NCBI RefSeq assembly: GCF_900106755.1
Contig: NZ_FNNN01000006.1
Span: forward strand, 1 to 64,000
Source of the DNA: Bacteroides faecis MAJ27
GTDB taxonomy: Bacteria > Bacteroidota > Bacteroidia > Bacteroidales > Bacteroidaceae
Reading direction: 5' to 3'
DNA length: 64,000 nt
The position numbers were made by a program, and so were the translations under genes. Below are positions 44,485-52,044 of the stretch, one piece after another (the first letter of the stretch is position 1; each line of letters begins with the position of its first letter). The notes under the pieces were generated by a model. That model saw nothing but the letters and a program-made list of their open reading frames with translations. It ran no database searches and was not told the origin of the DNA.

Positions 44485-45608
44485 ATCGGTAAATAATTAG
44501 TAAATGTTGGTATTGAATTTACTGCTGATTGTGATGCAGCAAGTTTTTCCAGTTCGATAATAATGCGACGTTCACTACTACGTACCCAACGAACAAAATT
44601 ACGATTCGGAGAGTACGAACCGGCAAAACGAAGCAGAGATTTCAAATTGAAAGAATCACTGACTATACCTGCTCCTGCTTTCATTGCGTCATATGCGTTG
44701 CAATCCTGTTCGATATGTGCTGGAACCATTAGTACAGGTTTACCCAGATACATCGCTTCACAAATTGATTCAAATCCGGCAGTAGTGGCATAAGCACGGC
44801 ACCCGGCCATCCCATTTAGAAATTTCAGATCATCTATCTGATGATAACTCAGCGTTTCATCAATCCGGGTCACCTCCTCCGCATCCGCCTTATCCCAGAA
44901 AAACTTCAAAGGTACTTCCGGATACATTGCATGAAACTGCTCCACACTATCGGAAAAACCAGCATTCACCATATATCCATGGATGTAGTTTCCTTCTTCT
45001 GCCTGGATTGCCGTCACTTCCTGACGAATCAAGGGAGGAACCGCTACAATATGTTGTTCATCATCCTGGTCCATTTCTTTGAAAGAGAGAGCCAGTTTCT
45101 TCGAGGATCTCAAAGCTGTCATCCTGGTAAAGAAACGCAGCATCCATAATTGAATGGAACTTTTATCCGGGAAGTCAAAATCCTGATGTAAAAACAAGTA
45201 TTGATGTCCAATGCAAACATACGGAATGGAGGGACGAAAGAGTGCATAGGTAAGTCCCGTCAGAAGCTCGTAGAAGTTGATCACTACTTCCGCCCCCGTC
45301 TCCTTAATCCGCTGATTAATATAGCACATACTACGAAAATATTCCGGAAAACGTAGTAAATTATAAGCAAAACTTTTCTTTAGATCAGCCCGTTTGTTAT
45401 CTGCTGTAGGCTGAAAATTCGGACTGATAAAGCGTTTGACCGGTGCATGAATGTTCCGGTTGAAGAATCCGGGCAGCGTACGTGATGAACTCTTGCCAAC
45501 TAATACCTCCACCACTTCATGTCCATTGCGCAACAACATTTCTTCAAGAGTGATAGCTTGCGTCAAATGTCCCCTACCTTCACCTTGTACAATAAATAAA
45601 AATTTCAT
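44481..45608 (-). CDS. MurG-like (GT28-type) glycosyltransferase
   Basis: This cytosolic 375-residue GT-B enzyme starts with FLFIVQGEGRGHLTQAITLEEML, the glycine-rich N-terminal loop of MurG/GT28 enzymes. It has a C-terminal donor-binding segment AYATTAGFESICEAMYLGKPVLMVPAHIEQDCNA (about residues 272-305). It probably transfers a sugar from a nucleotide donor to a lipid or surface glycan. It is translationally coupled to the HicB-like gene. The upstream region is divergent with trxA. Donor and acceptor cannot be read from sequence. Confidence 0.85.
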   Translation of the reverse strand: MKFLFIVQGEGRGHLTQAITLEEMLLRNGHEVVEVLVGKSSSRTLPGFFNRNIHAPVKRFISPNFQPTADNKRADLKKSFAYNLLRFPEYFRSMCYINQRIKETGAEVVINFYELLTGLTYALFRPSIPYVCIGHQYLFLHQDFDFPDKSSIQLWMLRFFTRMTALRSSKKLALSFKEMDQDDEQHIVAVPPLIRQEVTAIQAEEGNYIHGYMVNAGFSDSVEQFHAMYPEVPLKFFWDKADAEEVTRIDETLSYHQIDDLKFLNGMAGCRAYATTAGFESICEAMYLGKPVLMVPAHIEQDCNAYDAMKAGAGIVSDSFNLKSLLRFAGSYSPNRNFVRWVRSSERRIIIELEKLAASQSAVNSIPTFTNYLPI

Positions 45609-45752
45609 GAGGCTATTGTTATTAGTTTATTTCTTATTCATTTGTTTTTTGTTACGCAAAGTTCCTTTTTCCAGATTACATTAAGATGACTCTGCAATTA
45701 CTATTTTATGAACAAAAACCGCATTTTCACGTTATATTATTAAAATAGAAAT

Positions 45753-45776
45753 TATATTTGCAGTCTTCAAAGACTG
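45753..45776 (+). promoter_or_regulatory. trxA promoter with a palindrome at the transcript start
   Basis: TATATTTG (45753-45760) is followed at once by CAGTCTTCAAAGACTG (45761-45776), a perfect 7-bp inverted repeat with 2-base centre. The predicted transcript start falls inside this palindrome, so it could be an operator or a 5' hairpin. Confidence 0.65.
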
Positions 45777-45803
45777 ATATTTAAATTTAAGAAAGGAAAG
45801 ATT

Positions 45804-46103
45804 ATGGAAAAGTTTGAAGATTTAATACAGTCACCGGTACCAGTTTTAGTTGATTTTTTTGCAGAATGGTGTGGCCCCTGTAAAGCGATGAAACCAGTTT
45901 TAGAAGAACTGAAAACAATGGTAGGTGATAAAGCCCGTATAGTAAAGATAGACGTTGACCAACATGAGGATTTGGCCACTAAATATCGTATACAGGCAGT
46001 TCCGACTTTTATTTTGTTCAAAAATGGAGAACCCGTGTGGAGACATTCCGGAGTTATTCACAGCAGCGAATTAAAAGGAGTCATCGAACAAAATTATGCA
46101 TAA
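45804..46103 (+). CDS. trxA: Thioredoxin
   Basis: This 99-residue cytosolic thioredoxin has the active site WCGPCK (Cys23, Cys26), the Asp of VDFFAEW (Asp17) and the cis-Pro of QAVPTFILF. It reduces protein disulfides and supplies electrons to peroxidases. AGGAAAG lies 8 bp before the ATG at 45804. An exported thioredoxin-like gene follows after 15 bp in the same operon. Confidence 0.96.
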   Translation: MEKFEDLIQSPVPVLVDFFAEWCGPCKAMKPVLEELKTMVGDKARIVKIDVDQHEDLATKYRIQAVPTFILFKNGEPVWRHSGVIHSSELKGVIEQNYA

Positions 46104-46118
46104 AAAAGAAAACAGCGA

Positions 46119-46583
46119 ATGAAGAAAGTATTAGCAATGGTAGCTTTTGTCATGTTGAGCGTTATCGTATACGCTTTCAATGACAAACCAGATACCAATC
46201 AAGGCAAACAAGAAGTAACAGGTAACGGTGAAGTTGTCGTCATGAACAAGGAAATGTTTCTGAAAGACGTCTTCGATTATGAGAAATCCAAAGAATGGAA
46301 ATACAAAGGTGATAAACCCGCCATTATAGATTTATATGCTGATTGGTGTGGTCCCTGTCGTCAAACAGCCCCGATCATGAAAGAATTGGCAAAGGAATAT
46401 GCAGGGAAGATCACAATCTACAAAGTAAATGTAGATAAACAGAAAGAATTAGCTGCCCTGTTTAACGCAACAAGTATTCCTTTGTTTGTATTCATTCCTA
46501 TGAAAGGAGATCCACAGCTTTTCCGAGGAGCCGCAGACAAAGCGACTTATAAGAAAGCGATCGATGAATTTCTACTGAAATAA
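46119..46583 (+). CDS. Exported thioredoxin-like protein
   Basis: The 154 residues start with a signal peptide or anchor (MKKVLAMVAFVMLSVIVYAFN). A thioredoxin domain follows, with active site DLYADWCGPCRQTAP near residue 75 and cis-Pro in NATSIPLFVFIPMKG. The protein is placed in the periplasm, where it would reduce or isomerise disulfides of exported proteins. It follows trxA by 15 bp, so cytosolic and periplasmic thioredoxins are expressed together. The shared terminator is at 46596-46624. Confidence 0.9.
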   Translation: MKKVLAMVAFVMLSVIVYAFNDKPDTNQGKQEVTGNGEVVVMNKEMFLKDVFDYEKSKEWKYKGDKPAIIDLYADWCGPCRQTAPIMKELAKEYAGKITIYKVNVDKQKELAALFNATSIPLFVFIPMKGDPQLFRGAADKATYKKAIDEFLLK

Positions 46584-46595
46584 AGAAAAAAGATG

Positions 46596-46624
46596 GTGAC
46601 GCTATCCGGTCGGGATAGCGTCAC
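46596..46624. terminator. Bidirectional terminator
   Basis: The perfect stem GTGACGCTATCC (46596-46607) / GGATAGCGTCAC (46613-46624) has a 5-base loop. T residues follow on the plus strand and A residues precede it, so it can end both the thioredoxin operon and the convergent nitroreductase gene. Confidence 0.92.
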
Positions 46625-46647
46625 TATTTTTAGATACCAGATAAGTG

Positions 46648-47283
46648 TCATTTATAGTATCCTACGGGGTGATTCATCAAAGGAATCTGACTCTCTTTCA
46701 GTTTCAAAACTTTCTTCAATTGAGCAGCATCCATTGATGCACGCGGAACGGTAGCCAATTTAGCAGCTGAACAAAATATAGAAATATTCTGCGAAACAAT
46801 GCCTGCATCTACAGCTCCCATCAATTGAGTCTGTGCTTTCCGGGCATCACCCAAACGAGAAACATCACTAATTAATACCAAAGATACCGGAGCCACTTTC
46901 ACAAAAGCCTGCCCTCCTGCCACTGCTCCACGATGATCACCTTCAGCAACCAAATTCAGCTGATGATTCTTTGCGTCATACAGATAGCTACCTTCCTGCA
47001 AGATCACATATACATCCACATCCTGCTTATTCATAGCTGACGGGGCAGTCCGCTTTCCTGAGTCCGGACGATTGATGCCGTTAGCAGCCCATAACAAATC
47101 CGACAAGTCAGCAAGACTCAATGCCTTCGAAGCATATTCCCGAGCGGAGTGACGTTCGGACAATGCCTTCATGACAGTACCTGCACGATTCAAATTCGGC
47201 TTTGGCAATTTAATTACTTTATCAGCAGCAAAAGCAGTAGCCGACAATACTAGACAAATTAAAAATAGTTGTACTTTTCTCAT
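46648..47283 (-). CDS. Exported SagB-type nitroreductase
   Basis: The 211-residue protein has a signal peptide (MRKVQLFLICLVLSATAFAAD) followed by an FMN-dependent nitroreductase fold: SERHSAREYASKALSLADLSDLLWAANGINR, TAPSAMNKQDVDVYVIL and MGAVDAGIVSQNISIFCSAAKLATVPRAS. It belongs to the SagB/ThcOx branch, which reduces or oxidises small substrates with FMN. Export of an FMN enzyme is unusual but seen in Bacteroides. The frame extends to 47322, but a promoter (TATATTTG, minus, 47310-47317) lies there, so the ATG at 47283 is the start. Confidence 0.88.
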   Translation of the reverse strand: MRKVQLFLICLVLSATAFAADKVIKLPKPNLNRAGTVMKALSERHSAREYASKALSLADLSDLLWAANGINRPDSGKRTAPSAMNKQDVDVYVILQEGSYLYDAKNHQLNLVAEGDHRGAVAGGQAFVKVAPVSLVLISDVSRLGDARKAQTQLMGAVDAGIVSQNISIFCSAAKLATVPRASMDAAQLKKVLKLKESQIPLMNHPVGYYK

Positions 47284-47309
47284 AACTGTGGTATTTAAAT
47301 GTTGATAGG

Positions 47310-47317
47310 CAAATATA
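47310..47317 (-). promoter_or_regulatory. Promoter -7 element of the nitroreductase gene
   Basis: CAAATATA reads TATATTTG on the minus strand, 27 bp before the start at 47283. Confidence 0.6.
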
Positions 47318-47320
47318 AAC

Positions 47321-47358
47321 AAAAAAGGTCTGCATTCACTTTAGAATACAGACCTTTT
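47321..47358 (-). terminator. Terminator after the rubrerythrin gene
   Basis: AAGGTCTG.ATTC pairs with GAAT.CAGACCTT (47325-47356). On the minus strand the hairpin is followed by TTTTTT. It ends the regulator-rubrerythrin transcript and partly overlaps the next promoter. Confidence 0.85.
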
Positions 47359-47380
47359 AAAAGTTATTTATAAGGCTTTA

Positions 47381-47941
47381 TTATTTCTTATCTCCGAAAT
47401 AACGGTTGTAAAGTCCTTCAAAACCTTTACCGTGACGAGCTTCGTCCTTGCACATTTCGTGTACAGTATCGTGGATAGCATCCAGATTCAAAGCCTTAGC
47501 ACGAGTTGCGATACGTTTCTTATCTTCACATGCACCTTGCTCAGCATCTTTACGTTTTTGCAGGTTAGTTTTTGTATCCCAAACACAGTCACCCAGCAAT
47601 TCTGCAAATTTAGCTGCGTGTTCTGCTTCTTCCCAAGCATAACGTTTAAAAGCTTCAGCAACTTCAGGATAACCTTCGCGGTCTGCCTGACGGCTCATAG
47701 CCAAATACATACCTACTTCAGTACATTCACCCATGAAGTGATTGTTCAGATCCTTGATCATTTCTTCGTCACAACCTTTTGCAACACCGATAACGTGTTC
47801 GTCAGCAAAAGACAATGCACCACCTTCTACTTCAACAACTTCTACGAACTTGCTTGCAGGAGCTTTACACAATGGACACTTCTCAGGAGCTGCGTCACCT
47901 TCATAAACGTAACCGCATACAGTACATCTAAATTTTTTCAT
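47381..47941 (-). CDS. rbr: Reverse rubrerythrin
   Basis: Rubrerythrin is an NADH-linked peroxidase that removes hydrogen peroxide in anaerobes. In this 186-residue protein the rubredoxin iron site comes first ([20 protein letters not shown], residues 6-25), and the four-helix diiron domain follows, with Glu and His ligands in [25 protein letters not shown] and [13 protein letters not shown]. This order is the opposite of classic rubrerythrin and defines the reverse type. The gene is 22 bp downstream of a Fur-family regulator on the same strand and shares its transcript. Confidence 0.93.
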   Translation of the reverse strand: MKKFRCTVCGYVYEGDAAPEKCPLCKAPASKFVEVVEVEGGALSFADEHVIGVAKGCDEEMIKDLNNHFMGECTEVGMYLAMSRQADREGYPEVAEAFKRYAWEEAEHAAKFAELLGDCVWDTKTNLQKRKDAEQGACEDKKRIATRAKALNLDAIHDTVHEMCKDEARHGKGFEGLYNRYFGDKK

Positions 47942-47963
47942 TTTCTTCTCAATTTTAAATTAA

Positions 47964-48392
47964 TTAGTCAATACGTGTTTCTTTATCTTTTCTCAAGCAA
48001 TTCTTACATATACCTTTATAATAATAATGAACTTCCGTTACTTGATGACCATCCATTTCCAAACTTTCAACTTTCTTCACCGCCTCCGGACATTTTAAGT
48101 CGTAAATATGTCCGCAACGTCTGCATAGAAAATGAGAATGAACAGAAGTATCTGCATCAAAATTTGTATTTTTCTCGTCAATCGTAAGCATCAGAGCAGC
48201 CCCCTGTTCCGAAAACAATTTCAAAGTATTGTAAACCGTTGTCTTCGAAAGCGTCGGCATGGAAGGAGATAACGCTGTATAGATATCATCAGCCGATGGA
48301 TGAATCGGATGATTCATTAAATATTCCATAATCGCTATGCGCTGCATAGAAGGCTTTATATTATGCTCTAACAATCGTTCATATGGTTTCAT
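47964..48392 (-). CDS. Fur-family transcriptional regulator (PerR-like)
   Basis: The 142-residue protein has the Fur winged helix (SMQRIAIMEYLMNHPIHPSADDIYTALSPSMPTLSKTTVYNTLKLFSEQG) and a dimerisation domain. Two Cys pairs hold a structural zinc (FLCRRCGHIYD, GICKNCLRK). The neighbouring rubrerythrin argues for a peroxide-sensing PerR role rather than iron control. The ATG at 48392 has a strong AGGAG 7 bp upstream. The frame extends to 48446, but a promoter (TATATTTG, minus, 48443-48450) lies there. Confidence 0.9.
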   Translation of the reverse strand: MKPYERLLEHNIKPSMQRIAIMEYLMNHPIHPSADDIYTALSPSMPTLSKTTVYNTLKLFSEQGAALMLTIDEKNTNFDADTSVHSHFLCRRCGHIYDLKCPEAVKKVESLEMDGHQVTEVHYYYKGICKNCLRKDKETRID

Positions 48393-48442
48393 AAGTTCTC
48401 CTTCTTTTTCAAAGTTGTATTCATTACAATTATAAATCTGAT

Positions 48443-48450
48443 GCAAATAT
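48443..48450 (-). promoter_or_regulatory. Promoter -7 element of the Fur-like regulator and rubrerythrin operon
   Basis: CAAATATA reads TATATTTG on the minus strand. Just downstream (48421-48436) is an AT-rich ATTACAATTATAAAT, loosely like a PerR box, which could allow self-regulation. Confidence 0.5.
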
Positions 48451-48526
48451 AGAAAGTCCCAATATCATTTCCAAATAAATTCAATACTTTTTTGCAGATA
48501 TATATTACAAAATTCATTCAAACAAT

Positions 48527-48554
48527 AAAGGCCATCTTTCGAAAGATGACCTTT
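48527..48554 (-). terminator. Terminator of the SusC/SusD protease operon
   Basis: AAAGGCCATCTTT (48527-48539) pairs with AAAGATGACCTTT (48542-48554) with one mismatch. It lies just past the last gene of the operon. Confidence 0.8.
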
Positions 48555-48581
48555 ATACATTAATATATTCCTGCTTCCACC

Positions 48582-49058
48582 TTAATCTTTATCTGCCTTA
48601 GCTTCTTCTATTATTGATTCAGGAACTTTCTCACAACGAGCATATTTACTCACATCGTTGTCATCGTCTTTTGCAGTCCAAATCATAGAACCGGATTCCA
48701 ACAAATCGGTGACAATATAATCGTGATTCCAGTCCCCATTACCAAAATCATATTCTCCACTGATAACATATCCCAAATAAGGATCATTTTCAAGACTGAA
48801 ACTACCAGTAATATAGCGTGCATACATGCTATCGAACTTTTGGTACATCTCAAAGGTTAGCTCCCTACGATTAAACGTTATATAGCAATATGTACCTTCT
48901 GTCATAGGCTGTCCATTCCATTCAGCAAGTTGCCAAGTTCCATTCAAGTTGGCAGCAGTGACCGGTAATGTAGGAATCTCTGCCTTCTCATCGTCATCAC
49001 AAGACACACAACAAAGCACGAATGCGAATAGAGCCATTAAATTAAGAATATTCTTCAT
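48582..49058 (-). CDS. Lipocalin-like lipoprotein, 158 aa
   Basis: A lipobox (FAFVLCCVSC then DDDEKAE) shows a lipoprotein with an acidic stretch of the surface-export type. The body begins LNGTWQLAEWNGQPMTEGTYCYITFN, the entry strand of the lipocalin-like domain common in Bacteroides, and continues as beta strands. It is the last gene of the nine-gene operon (21 bp from the DUF1573 gene, terminator downstream). It may bind a small hydrophobic ligand or serve as an inhibitor; its role in the operon is not known. Confidence 0.8.
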   Translation of the reverse strand: MKNILNLMALFAFVLCCVSCDDDEKAEIPTLPVTAANLNGTWQLAEWNGQPMTEGTYCYITFNRRELTFEMYQKFDSMYARYITGSFSLENDPYLGYVISGEYDFGNGDWNHDYIVTDLLESGSMIWTAKDDDNDVSKYARCEKVPESIIEEAKADKD

Positions 49059-49079
49059 GTCTTCTTTTTATTTTTATCA

Positions 49080-49895
49080 TTACTTAATATAGTTTACTTT
49101 AATATTCAATGTTCGGTCAGTCTGTTGACCATCCACTCCTTCTATTATAATAGGAAAGGTAAACGAACCAACCTTTTCTGCAGGAATCAAAGAGGTATCT
49201 ATCGTGACCACTATGTCAGCTTCACTACCCGGGCTGATAACTTCCGGTTCCGTGCGAAAAGCAGCAAATGCAGGAAGGCCGAGGGCCGTCAAATGCAATG
49301 ATTGATCTCCGCTGTTACCACACAGGACTCGTTCCGAAGCATGTTTTCCAAACGCTATCTCCCTAAATTCAATCCGGTTCTGCTTCAGCCTCAGTTTCCC
49401 CATCACGTAGGGATAACGTCCCCATTCATCCGCTCCGGGCAACACATTACCTGTCAAAGTGAGGCGTGCCACAGGCATTTTGTCCGAAAGAGACAAATAA
49501 ACGAAAGCATTCGTATCTATCGTCCCGGGATGGTTTTTCGGATTGTAAGTCAGTGCAATAACGCCCGATTCACCAGGAAGTATTTCTCCGGTGTGAACAT
49601 CTGCCACTGTACATCCACAGGTTGTTCTTACATGAGTCAGATTGATCGTTTTATCACTTACGTTAGTATATGTGAAATGATAAATCTTTGGAGCATCATC
49701 CTCAGTCATTGTCCCAATATTCAGCACAGTCTTGTCAAAACGCAGGATTTGTTCCCCCTGCTTCATCAACGGCGGATTTATCAGCGTATCAGTTTTCTCC
49801 TGTAGCATGGAACGGACATCCCGGGCTTCAACCACCCGGAATGATCCGACGACCACACAGAATAAAAACAACCGTATCCAAGTAATTGGTTTCAT
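49080..49895 (-). CDS. DUF1573-domain exported protein
   Basis: A signal peptide (residues 1-24) precedes an Ig-like DUF1573 domain with the signature YTNVSDKTINLTHVRTTCGCTVADVHTGEILPGESGVIALTYNPKNHPGTIDTNAFVYL (residues about 76-133). A second beta domain fills residues 165-271 (FGKHASERVLCGNSGDQSLHLTALG, ISPGSEADIVVTID). DUF1573 proteins are common in Bacteroides without a settled function. Here it is 12 bp from the S8 protease gene, so a structural or scaffold role next to the protease is possible. Confidence 0.88.
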   Translation of the reverse strand: MKPITWIRLFLFCVVVGSFRVVEARDVRSMLQEKTDTLINPPLMKQGEQILRFDKTVLNIGTMTEDDAPKIYHFTYTNVSDKTINLTHVRTTCGCTVADVHTGEILPGESGVIALTYNPKNHPGTIDTNAFVYLSLSDKMPVARLTLTGNVLPGADEWGRYPYVMGKLRLKQNRIEFREIAFGKHASERVLCGNSGDQSLHLTALGLPAFAAFRTEPEVISPGSEADIVVTIDTSLIPAEKVGSFTFPIIIEGVDGQQTDRTLNIKVNYIK

Positions 49896-49907
49896 CGAAT
49901 ATCAAAG

Positions 49908-51995
49908 TTACATCCAACCGTTATCATTGGCCTTCTTACGAACAGTGACGGTTATGGTCTGTTCGCTTCCGTTGCTTACCTTCACTACAATACGAGCCGC
50001 ACCAGTTTTTACACCGGACACCTTCATCAGCGTACCGCTTACAGTTACTGTAGCAATAGCAGGATCACTTGATGTACAAGTATAGGTTAATGTTTCACCA
50101 TTTACAAAGTAGTAGGCAAGATCGAGAGTCGATGTTGCACTTTCTGCCACATATATATTCGGCACTACCATGTCTGATCCACTGCCTTCTATATTATTCA
50201 GTAACATTCCGGCATCAACCAGTCCGGCCCCCATTTTACCTATGTATTTCGACAACTCCACTCTTGTGGGAGAAGCTCCGGCAGACAGATGATTACGATA
50301 ATACGTTTTCACTTTACCATTACCATACCAGCTATCCAGCGATTTTGTAGATGCCTTCAACAGTTCAATAAATTCACTTGCTTTAAAGTGACGGCGTTGT
50401 TTAACAGCATACGACAATCCCAATGCCGCAACTCCTGACACATGTGGACAAGCCATGGACGTACCATCCATAAATCCATAAGCAGCAGTACCGTTTTGTA
50501 TCCACGTAGAAAGAATTGAACCGGAATATATACCATCTGTCCAGCTTTCCGGATCATTTTTTCCTACCGGATTATAATATTCCGTATCGCCACCGGGAGC
50601 AGAAATAGTCACTTCTTTCCCATAATCGGTATAAGAAGCCGGAGTAAAATCGGCTGCTACCGCACTTACCGATACACATTTGGAATAAGCACCTGGAAAG
50701 GCAGGCATTCCTGCATATTCGTTGCCAGAAGCAAAAATAACCAGCCCTCCGTCAATTACCCCATTGGGAGAACCGGCATTATTAATAAAATAGTCCAATG
50801 CTTCTTTTTCCAACGGATAAAGACTCTCCCACTCTTCTTCTGACCCCGGGCCAGGAGTATATCCTTCAATTATACTAGCCAGGGAAGAATTGTACCCCCA
50901 GCTACATTGTAGAATTACAGCACCATTATCAGCCGCATACTTGATGGCTCTAGCCTCAGCATCCAACGTAACCCCTGCATCACCTGAAAACACCTGACAT
51001 GACATCAGCTTCACACCAGAGTTTTCAGAACCATCACCACCGGCTATTCCACAAACACCTATACCGTTACCATTCATAGCGGCAATAGTTCCGGCAACGT
51101 GTGTTCCATGTCCCGTATCACTTGCTTCCGTCCATGAAATAATTCCTGTATTACTTACGAAATTATAGCCGTACTTATCATCCTTATATCCGTTACCATC
51201 AGCATCAGTATCGGCATAAAGTTCTTCTCCTTCATTCACCCAAATATTACCTGCCAAGTCTGGATGAGTATTCATGACACCTTCATCCAGCACAGCAACA
51301 ATAATAGACGGATCGCCTGTACACTTTTTCCAAGCCTCCATACAACCGACATCACATCCTATTTCCGAACCGTTTCCCAATTCATTTTGATAATCAAAAA
51401 GATTACTTCCACTATTGGCATAATGCCATTGAGTAGCAAGCCCCGGATCTGAAAAAGAATTTCCTGCCATTACAACACGCGAAGCTACTTTCTGTTGTAA
51501 AGCACTCTCGCTAATATAGCTCCGGTAATTTTGTTTTTTATAAGCACGTTGAATGTGCCCATTCCCCTGTACTTTTGATATTTCACCCAGTTTACCAAGA
51601 CGATTAGCAGCCTCCCGTAAATCTGTGTTTTCATCAAACTTTACACGATACCACAAATGCAGACCGGCAGCACGAGTGCGCTCCTCATTCTTTGCATCTA
51701 CCGGAAATATACGTTCAAAATGATATGTTCCCAGAATATCCAGTACCTCATCAGTAGATGGAATCCCGGAACGAGTCATAGCTCCACCACTTCTGGTTGC
51801 AACTTTGAGAGTCCGGTCGAGGATTTCGCTCATTGCAGGATCGAATTTAATCAGCAATTCACCGGAAGTGACATCAGTCGGAAGCTGAACCTCCGTCCCC
51901 CCTATAGGGGTAGACGGTTGTTCAGTAAGTTCTTGTTCCGAACACGCAGCCAGCATCAAGGCAAACAGTGCTGTATATAAGAATTTTTTCTTCAT
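49908..51995 (-). CDS. Subtilisin-like (S8) serine protease, lipoprotein
   Basis: The 695 residues start with a lipobox (ALMLAACSEQEL) and a propeptide-like domain of about 120 residues. The S8 catalytic domain follows, with Asp in IIVAVLDEGVMNTHPDL near 235, His in GHGTHVAGTIAAMNGNGIGVCGIAG near 293 and Ser in GTSMACPHVSGVAALG near 510. The C-terminal 95 residues are a BIG/Ig-like beta domain (ASTLDLAYYFVNGETLTYTCTSSDPAIATVTVSG). It is the only hydrolase in the SusC/SusD operon and, as a lipoprotein, probably acts at the outer membrane, cutting protein for import. Confidence 0.93.
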   Translation of the reverse strand: MKKKFLYTALFALMLAACSEQELTEQPSTPIGGTEVQLPTDVTSGELLIKFDPAMSEILDRTLKVATRSGGAMTRSGIPSTDEVLDILGTYHFERIFPVDAKNEERTRAAGLHLWYRVKFDENTDLREAANRLGKLGEISKVQGNGHIQRAYKKQNYRSYISESALQQKVASRVVMAGNSFSDPGLATQWHYANSGSNLFDYQNELGNGSEIGCDVGCMEAWKKCTGDPSIIVAVLDEGVMNTHPDLAGNIWVNEGEELYADTDADGNGYKDDKYGYNFVSNTGIISWTEASDTGHGTHVAGTIAAMNGNGIGVCGIAGGDGSENSGVKLMSCQVFSGDAGVTLDAEARAIKYAADNGAVILQCSWGYNSSLASIIEGYTPGPGSEEEWESLYPLEKEALDYFINNAGSPNGVIDGGLVIFASGNEYAGMPAFPGAYSKCVSVSAVAADFTPASYTDYGKEVTISAPGGDTEYYNPVGKNDPESWTDGIYSGSILSTWIQNGTAAYGFMDGTSMACPHVSGVAALGLSYAVKQRRHFKASEFIELLKASTKSLDSWYGNGKVKTYYRNHLSAGASPTRVELSKYIGKMGAGLVDAGMLLNNIEGSGSDMVVPNIYVAESATSTLDLAYYFVNGETLTYTCTSSDPAIATVTVSGTLMKVSGVKTGAARIVVKVSNGSEQTITVTVRKKANDNGWM

Positions 51996-52044
51996 TGTTC
52001 CTTTTTAAAATTATTCTTGTTAATGATATTCGTTTCACGCTATC

